From: an uncultured Clostridium sp.
Lineage (GTDB): Bacteria > Bacillota > Clostridia > Lachnospirales > Lachnospiraceae
Length of the DNA: 8,940 bases
Assembly: GCA_945946715.1 (NCBI GenBank)
Contig: CAMEWU010000095.1
Location: 1 to 8,940, forward strand
Direction of reading: 5' to 3'
Shown: positions 5,826 through 8,940 of the stretch, piece by piece
How positions within the stretch are numbered: position 1 is the first letter of the stretch
Layout: each line of letters opens with the position of its first letter
Made by a program: the position numbers and the translations under genes
The notes under the pieces: model-generated
What the model was told of the DNA's origin: nothing
The model's database searches: none
The model's input: the letters and a program-made list of their open reading frames with translations, nothing else

Positions 5826-5928
5826 ATGGTTGGAGTTTCATAACTAGGGGTAGAAATGATGACCAATATTACGCCGGTGTAATAGAGATGGGGAAGAAGG
5901 TGTGCACCTGTAGTACACCTTCTTTTTT
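5826..5928 (+). ncRNA. Predicted small RNA of the agr locus (RNAIII-like position)
   Basis: A stretch of about 103 bases is bounded by an extended -10 with a LytTR-type repeat upstream and by a strong intrinsic terminator. Inside, TATTACG-CCGG-TGTAATA (5867-5884) can form a 7-bp hairpin with one G-U pair. Two G-rich, ribosome-site-like stretches (AGGGG at 5846-5850, GATGGGG at 5887-5893) may be single-stranded. The only notable reading frame is ATG ATG ... TAA at 5856-5882 (8 codons, MMTNITPV) behind AGGGG. No family is recognised. In S. aureus, AgrA drives the regulatory RNAIII from such a site, which is why I suggest an effector RNA. Alternatives are an attenuated leader for the mtnN-luxS-mtaD operon, or a tiny peptide gene. 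Boundaries are estimates. Confidence 0.5.
5894..5928 (+). terminator. Strong intrinsic terminator before mtnN
   Basis: AAGAAGGTGT (5894-5903) pairs perfectly with ACACCTTCTT (5915-5924); two further inner pairs (one G-U) close a 7-base loop, and a run of six T ends at 5928. No gene upstream on this strand ends nearby except agrD, about 360 bases away. This implies that a separate short transcript ends here. Confidence 0.85.
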
Positions 5929-5931
5929 GTG

Positions 5932-5960
5932 TTTCAAAAACTTCTACTATTTGTTATAAT
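5932..5960 (+). promoter_or_regulatory. Promoter of mtnN-luxS-mtaD operon
   Basis: TGT-TATAAT (5952-5960) is a perfect extended -10, with a weak TTTCAA (5932-5937) 17 bases upstream. The start is expected near 5967, just downstream of the preceding terminator. Fifteen bases (ACTATTTGTTATAAT, 5946-5960) are identical to those of the agrB promoter (4758-4772). No LytTR-type repeat lies at the matching distance. Confidence 0.7.
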
Positions 5961-5990
5961 GTTTTTAAAATGGCTAGGAGGATATATAAT

Positions 5991-6683
5991 ATGCTTGGAA
6001 TTATAGGCGCTATGGAAGAAGAGGTTGATAAGCTGAAGGCAAACATGGATCAGGTGAATGTGAAGAAAAAGGCATCCATGGAGTTTTATCAAGGAACGAT
6101 TCAGGGAAAAGAAGTTGTAGTAGTACGTTCGGGAATTGGTAAGGTAAATGCAGGTATTTGTACGCAGATACTGGCAGACGATTATCATGTAGAAGGCATT
6201 GTTAATACTGGTATTGCCGGTTCCCTGCGAGCAGAAATAAATATTGGAGATATTGTTATTTCAACAGATGCTGTACAGCATGATATGGATGCGGTGGCAT
6301 TTGGCTATCCGCTTGGTCAAATACCTCGGATGGATACATTGGCATTTCAGGCAGATAGTCGTTTGGCAGAGTTGGCAGAGCAGTGCTGTAGAAAGGTGAT
6401 TCCGGAAATAGGAGTGTTTCGTGGAAGAGTTGCCAGTGGTGATGAATTTATTGCAAATAAGGAACGGAAGGATGCCATTCTAAAAGAATTTGATGCATAC
6501 TGCTGTGAGATGGAGGGAGCAGCTATTGCACAGGCGGCATATTTAAATCAGATTCCTTTTGTGATTATTCGGGCCATTTCCGATAAGGCAGATGATAGTG
6601 CCAGTATGGATTATCCTGCATTTGAGGCAATGGCAATCGAAAACTCAGTAAAATTAATGATGGAAATGGTGGTGCAGGCATAA
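5991..6683 (+). CDS. mtnN: 5'-methylthioadenosine/S-adenosylhomocysteine nucleosidase
   Basis: This cytoplasmic nucleosidase (also called Pfs or MTAN) splits adenine from methylthioadenosine and S-adenosylhomocysteine. It supplies S-ribosylhomocysteine to LuxS and removes inhibitors of methyltransferases. With the start at 5991 it has 230 residues, the usual length, and begins MLGIIGAMEEEV as homologs do. Catalytic Glu11 (Glu12 in E. coli), the NTGIAGSL loop at 72-79, GVFRGRVASGDEFI at 141-154, Met174-Glu175 in CEMEGAAIAQ, and catalytic Asp198 in AISDKADD are all present. An in-frame ATG at 5970 is rejected: it lies at or next to the expected transcript start and upstream of AGGAGG (5976-5981), which is placed 9 bases before 5991. 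The stop overlaps the luxS start by one base (TAATG). Confidence 0.95.
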   Translation: MLGIIGAMEEEVDKLKANMDQVNVKKKASMEFYQGTIQGKEVVVVRSGIGKVNAGICTQILADDYHVEGIVNTGIAGSLRAEINIGDIVISTDAVQHDMDAVAFGYPLGQIPRMDTLAFQADSRLAELAEQCCRKVIPEIGVFRGRVASGDEFIANKERKDAILKEFDAYCCEMEGAAIAQAAYLNQIPFVIIRAISDKADDSASMDYPAFEAMAIENSVKLMMEMVVQA

Positions 6684-7162
6684 TGGAAAAAATAGCAAGT
6701 TTTACAATTGATCATTTGAAATTATTACCGGGAGTATATGTATCCAGAAAGGATCATATCGGAACGGAAACAGTAACAACATTTGACATCCGAATGACCA
6801 GACCGAATTTTGAACCGGTTATGAATACGGCTGAGGTGCATACCATAGAACATTTGGCAGCAACGTTCTTACGAAATGATGCAGAATTTGGTGATCGAAT
6901 TGTATATTTCGGACCAATGGGTTGCCGGACCGGTTTTTATCTGTTGCTGGCAGGGGATTTGGATTCTATGGATATCATTCCATTATTAACCCGTTTATAT
7001 GAATTTATGGCAGATTTTCAGGGAGAGGTTCCGGGAGCAACCGCAAAGGATTGTGGAAATTATTTGGACATGAATCTGCCTATGGCAAAGTATCTGTCTA
7101 AGAAGTTTTTGGATGAGGTATTGTATTGTATTTCAGCAGAGCGGCTGGTATATCCGGAGTAG
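6683..7162 (+). CDS. luxS: S-ribosylhomocysteine lyase LuxS (AI-2 precursor synthase)
   Basis: This metal-dependent lyase converts S-ribosylhomocysteine to homocysteine and 4,5-dihydroxypentane-2,3-dione, which forms AI-2. The metal ligands His53 and His57 of HTIEHL and Cys124 of KDCGN are intact, as are the catalytic Glu56 and Cys81 in FGPMGCRTGFY. The 159 residues match the family. The ATG shares a base with the mtnN stop, so translation is probably coupled. The neighbouring nucleosidase produces its substrate, and together they complete the detoxification and recycling of S-adenosylhomocysteine. The two-step AI-2 route is therefore encoded in consecutive genes. Whether the cell uses AI-2 as a signal is not shown here; no Lsr or LuxP-type receptor is in the window. 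Confidence 0.97.
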   Translation: MEKIASFTIDHLKLLPGVYVSRKDHIGTETVTTFDIRMTRPNFEPVMNTAEVHTIEHLAATFLRNDAEFGDRIVYFGPMGCRTGFYLLLAGDLDSMDIIPLLTRLYEFMADFQGEVPGATAKDCGNYLDMNLPMAKYLSKKFLDEVLYCISAERLVYPE

Positions 7163-7183
7163 AGCATAGGAGATTTTCAGAAT

Positions 7184-8455
7184 ATGATACGTTTTTTTAA
7201 TGGTAAGGTGCTTACCATGAATCAGGAAATGGAAATTCATAACGATTATGAAGTATGGGTCAATGAGGATAAGATTCAATATGTGGGTCCCAAAGTAACC
7301 TTTGAAGGGAATTTTAATCAGGAAATCAACTTAAGGGGTAACCTGCTAATGCCGGGTTTTAAGAATGCCCATACACATTCACCTATGACATTTCTGCGTT
7401 CTTACGCGGATGACCTTCCGTTGCAGGAGTGGCTCCACCAGCAGGTATTTCCAATGGAAGCAAAGTTGACTCCGGATATGATTTATGAGTTTACTCGCTT
7501 GGCAGTTTTGGAGTATTTGACCAGTGGTATTACCGCCAGCTTTGATATGTATGTAGAGCCGGAAGCAAATGCGAATGCAAATATTGATATGGGCTTTCGA
7601 ACAGTGCTTTGTGGTACGATTAATGATTTTAAGGACACCATTCCCGAATTGGAAGGGTTCTATCAGAAATATAACCGGTATCATCCATTGGTTGGGTATC
7701 AGTTAGGATTTCATGCAGAATATACTACATCAGAGCCTTTGTTAAGGGCTGTGGCTGCACTGGCAAATCAATATAAAGCGCCGGTATATGCACATGTGTC
7801 AGAAACAGCAGATGAAGTAGAACAGTGCCGAAAGCGGTATGGAAAAAGTCCGGTAGAGTTCTTGGCAGATATGGGTATGTGGGACTATGGCGGTGGTGGA
7901 TTTCACTGTGTTCATGTGTCGGAAGCGGACATGGATATTATAAAAGAAAAGGGAGTTTATGTAGTGACCAATCCGGCAAGTAATGCTAAACTGGCTAGTG
8001 GAATTGCACCGATTACAGCAATGCAGGAAAAGGGAATTCCGCTTGGAATTGGAACGGATGGACCGGCAAGTAATAATTGTCTGGATATGTTTCGGGAGAT
8101 GTTCTTAGTGACAGCATTGGCAAAATTGCGGGAAGGTGATGCAGCAGCATGCCCGGCAGAATCAGTCCTTTCTATGGCAACTGTTGGTGGTGCAAGGGCA
8201 ATGGGATTGGAAGATTGTGACTGTATTGCAAAAGGAAAACAGGCAGATTTAATTGTAATTGATTTGCATCAGCCGAATATGCAACCGGAACATAATATTA
8301 TAAAAAATCTGGTTTATAGTGGTTCAAAGCAGAATGTAAAACTGACCATGATTGCCGGAAAGATTCTTTATCAAGATGGTCAGTTCTATGTTGGAATTGA
8401 ACCAGAGAGAATTTATGAGAATTGTAAAAGACTGGTACAGCAATTATCATGTTAG
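7184..8455 (+). CDS. mtaD: 5-methylthioadenosine/S-adenosylhomocysteine deaminase (amidohydrolase)
   Basis: This cytoplasmic metal-dependent deaminase is expected to convert methylthioadenosine or S-adenosylhomocysteine to the inosyl compound and ammonia. The 423 residues have the amidohydrolase order: a small beta domain, then the metal motif NAHTHSPM (His63, His65), substrate-site GFHAEYTTS (His177), AHVSETADE (metal His204, Glu207), HCVHVSE (His241, His244) and GTDGPASNN with metal Asp292; the C-terminal strand region begins about 350. This motif set matches the MtaD/SsnA-like branch of COG0402 and the T. maritima TM0936 type. The ribosome site AGGAG (7168-7172) is 11 bases before the ATG, and the luxS stop is 21 bases upstream. 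Placement after mtnN and luxS supports the adenosylhomocysteine assignment; a guanine or chlorohydrolase-type specificity is less likely. Confidence 0.88.
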   Translation: MIRFFNGKVLTMNQEMEIHNDYEVWVNEDKIQYVGPKVTFEGNFNQEINLRGNLLMPGFKNAHTHSPMTFLRSYADDLPLQEWLHQQVFPMEAKLTPDMIYEFTRLAVLEYLTSGITASFDMYVEPEANANANIDMGFRTVLCGTINDFKDTIPELEGFYQKYNRYHPLVGYQLGFHAEYTTSEPLLRAVAALANQYKAPVYAHVSETADEVEQCRKRYGKSPVEFLADMGMWDYGGGGFHCVHVSEADMDIIKEKGVYVVTNPASNAKLASGIAPITAMQEKGIPLGIGTDGPASNNCLDMFREMFLVTALAKLREGDAAACPAESVLSMATVGGARAMGLEDCDCIAKGKQADLIVIDLHQPNMQPEHNIIKNLVYSGSKQNVKLTMIAGKILYQDGQFYVGIEPERIYENCKRLVQQLSC

Positions 8456-8603
8456 ATGAAAGCTGAACCTTCAGAGTGATGATTAAGGGAATATTCTGTC
8501 ACTCTATGGATGCATTTGTCGACTTTCTTAAGTTGCATCTAAAATAAAATAAGTGCAATACTAGACAGGAACAGAACTGAGCGCAGCAGAACTGTTCCTG
8601 TTT
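8456..8603. repeat. Cluster of inverted repeats after mtaD
   Basis: Three hairpin-forming repeats follow one another: AGAGTGA/TCACTCT (8473-8479 with 8499-8505), GATGC/GCATC (8509-8513 with 8535-8539), and a 10-bp ACAGGAACAG/CTGTTCCTGT (8565-8574 with 8592-8601, 17-base loop). None has a U run behind it. A weak promoter-like pair, TTGCAT (8533-8538) and TGC-AATACT (8554-8562), lies before the third. No gene is seen here. Confidence 0.5.
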
Positions 8604-8634
8604 GCGTGTAAAAGAGAAAACACGCATTATTTTA
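8604..8634 (+). terminator. Possible terminator of mtnN-luxS-mtaD operon
   Basis: GCGTGT (8604-8609) and ACACGC (8620-8625) form a 6-bp stem with an A-rich 10-base loop. ATTATTTTAT follows. The stem is short and the tail is interrupted, so this is a modest candidate. A 10-bp hairpin directly upstream may contribute. Confidence 0.4.
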
Positions 8635-8659
8635 TAAATAGATTTAGGGGGAAAGCATC

Positions 8660-8940
8660 ATGCAGAAAATATGGATGTTATTAGAAAGTCAAAGTCTTTT
8701 TGTATATGTAATTGCCGGAGTATGTATTTGGGGAGTATTGAGTAAACTATTGGTACAGGGGAAACTTCATAGACTGTTGAAAGCATCAGAGAATATGGTA
8801 GCAACCACACAGCGTCAGTTACGGACCATACGCAATCATTATGAAAAGAATCTGAATATGGATTTGCAAGTCTATAATATACAGGCATTTGTGGACAAGT
8901 ACCTGCTAAAACTGAAACTTTGCGGAATACCAATACGAAT
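8660..8940 (+). CDS. Unrecognised membrane-anchored protein, 3' end beyond window
   Basis: An open frame of 93 codons runs off the window. The ATG follows AGGGGG (8646-8651) with an 8-base spacer. Residues about 12-32 (SLFVYVIAGVCIWGVLSKLL) form one membrane segment. After it comes a basic, helical, Gln/Arg-rich stretch (about 33-65) that could be a coiled coil, then a region with LQVYNIQAFVDKYLLKLKLCG. This suggests an N-terminally anchored protein with a cytoplasmic body. I do not recognise the family and assign no function. A TATAAA at 8633-8638 could be a -10, but no matching -35 is seen. Its strand and position after the operon's end suggest a separate transcript. Confidence 0.75.
   Translation, partial: MQKIWMLLESQSLFVYVIAGVCIWGVLSKLLVQGKLHRLLKASENMVATTQRQLRTIRNHYEKNLNMDLQVYNIQAFVDKYLLKLKLCGIPIR

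Noticed and set aside
5826..5928. SAM- or SAH-type riboswitch for the mtnN operon
   Set aside because: I see none of the conserved core sequences of the known SAM or SAH riboswitch classes, and mtnN has its own promoter after the terminator. A novel attenuator remains possible.
5970..5990. Upstream ATG giving a 7-residue longer MtnN (MARRIYN)
   Set aside because: It sits at or next to the predicted transcript start and upstream of the AGGAGG that serves the ATG at 5991; homologs begin at the GIIGAMEEE region.
8658..8933. 91-codon minus-strand frame at the right edge
   Set aside because: It overlaps a plus-strand frame with a proper ribosome site and membrane helix, and its own product shows no motif.
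1..8940. Mobile elements, integrase sites, CRISPR arrays, tRNA or rRNA genes
   Set aside because: No transposase or integrase frame, no regularly spaced repeats, and no tRNA- or rRNA-like sequence was seen on either strand.

Overview
The window looks like chromosomal DNA of a low-GC Gram-positive anaerobe, most likely a Lachnospiraceae-type clostridium. This rests on strong AGGAGG ribosome sites, sigma-A promoters with TG-extended -10 boxes, murG standing apart from a division/cell-wall cluster, a TSCPD-domain small protein, and an AgrA/AgrC/AgrB/AgrD set with a YEPK-type AgrD tail. No mobile element, tRNA, rRNA or CRISPR array is visible.

Layout. (1) 1-1157: 3' part of murA (+), ending at a perfect 13-bp hairpin that serves as a two-way terminator against the convergent murG. 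(2) 4679-1195 (-): agrC-like kinase, agrA-like LytTR regulator, an 80-aa TSCPD protein and murG, all on one strand; the last two have their own strong promoter right after the regulator's stop. (3) 4680-4803: divergent control region with overlapping face-to-face extended -10 boxes. (4) 4804-5536 (+): agrB, and an agrD of 48 codons overlapping its 3' end. (5) 5537-5990: about 450 bases without a clear protein gene. They hold a hairpin after agrD, a 13-base direct repeat with a 21-base period (a LytTR/AgrA-type operator), an extended -10 box, a predicted RNA of about 100 nt and a strong terminator, then the promoter of the next operon. (6) 5991-8455 (+): mtnN (MTA/SAH nucleosidase), luxS and a mtaD-type MTA/SAH deaminase, tightly packed. 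(7) 8456-8659: a cluster of inverted repeats. (8) 8660-8940: start of an unrecognised membrane-anchored protein running off the window.

How it fits together. AgrB and AgrD should make a cyclic peptide signal. The predicted ring carries Ser where thiolactone signals carry Cys, so a lactone is expected. AgrC would sense the peptide at the membrane and phosphorylate AgrA. AgrA probably acts at a direct repeat upstream of a small RNA and possibly at a similar half-site upstream of agrB. Both sit at exactly the same distance from an extended -10 with no good -35, which parallels the P2/P3 logic of staphylococcal agr. Directly downstream lie the two enzymes that make the AI-2 precursor (MtnN, LuxS). 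Peptide and AI-2 signalling genes are therefore neighbours, separated only by the predicted RNA and its terminator. The agr assignment rests on protein motifs; the operator, the RNA and the ring chemistry are inferences from sequence.
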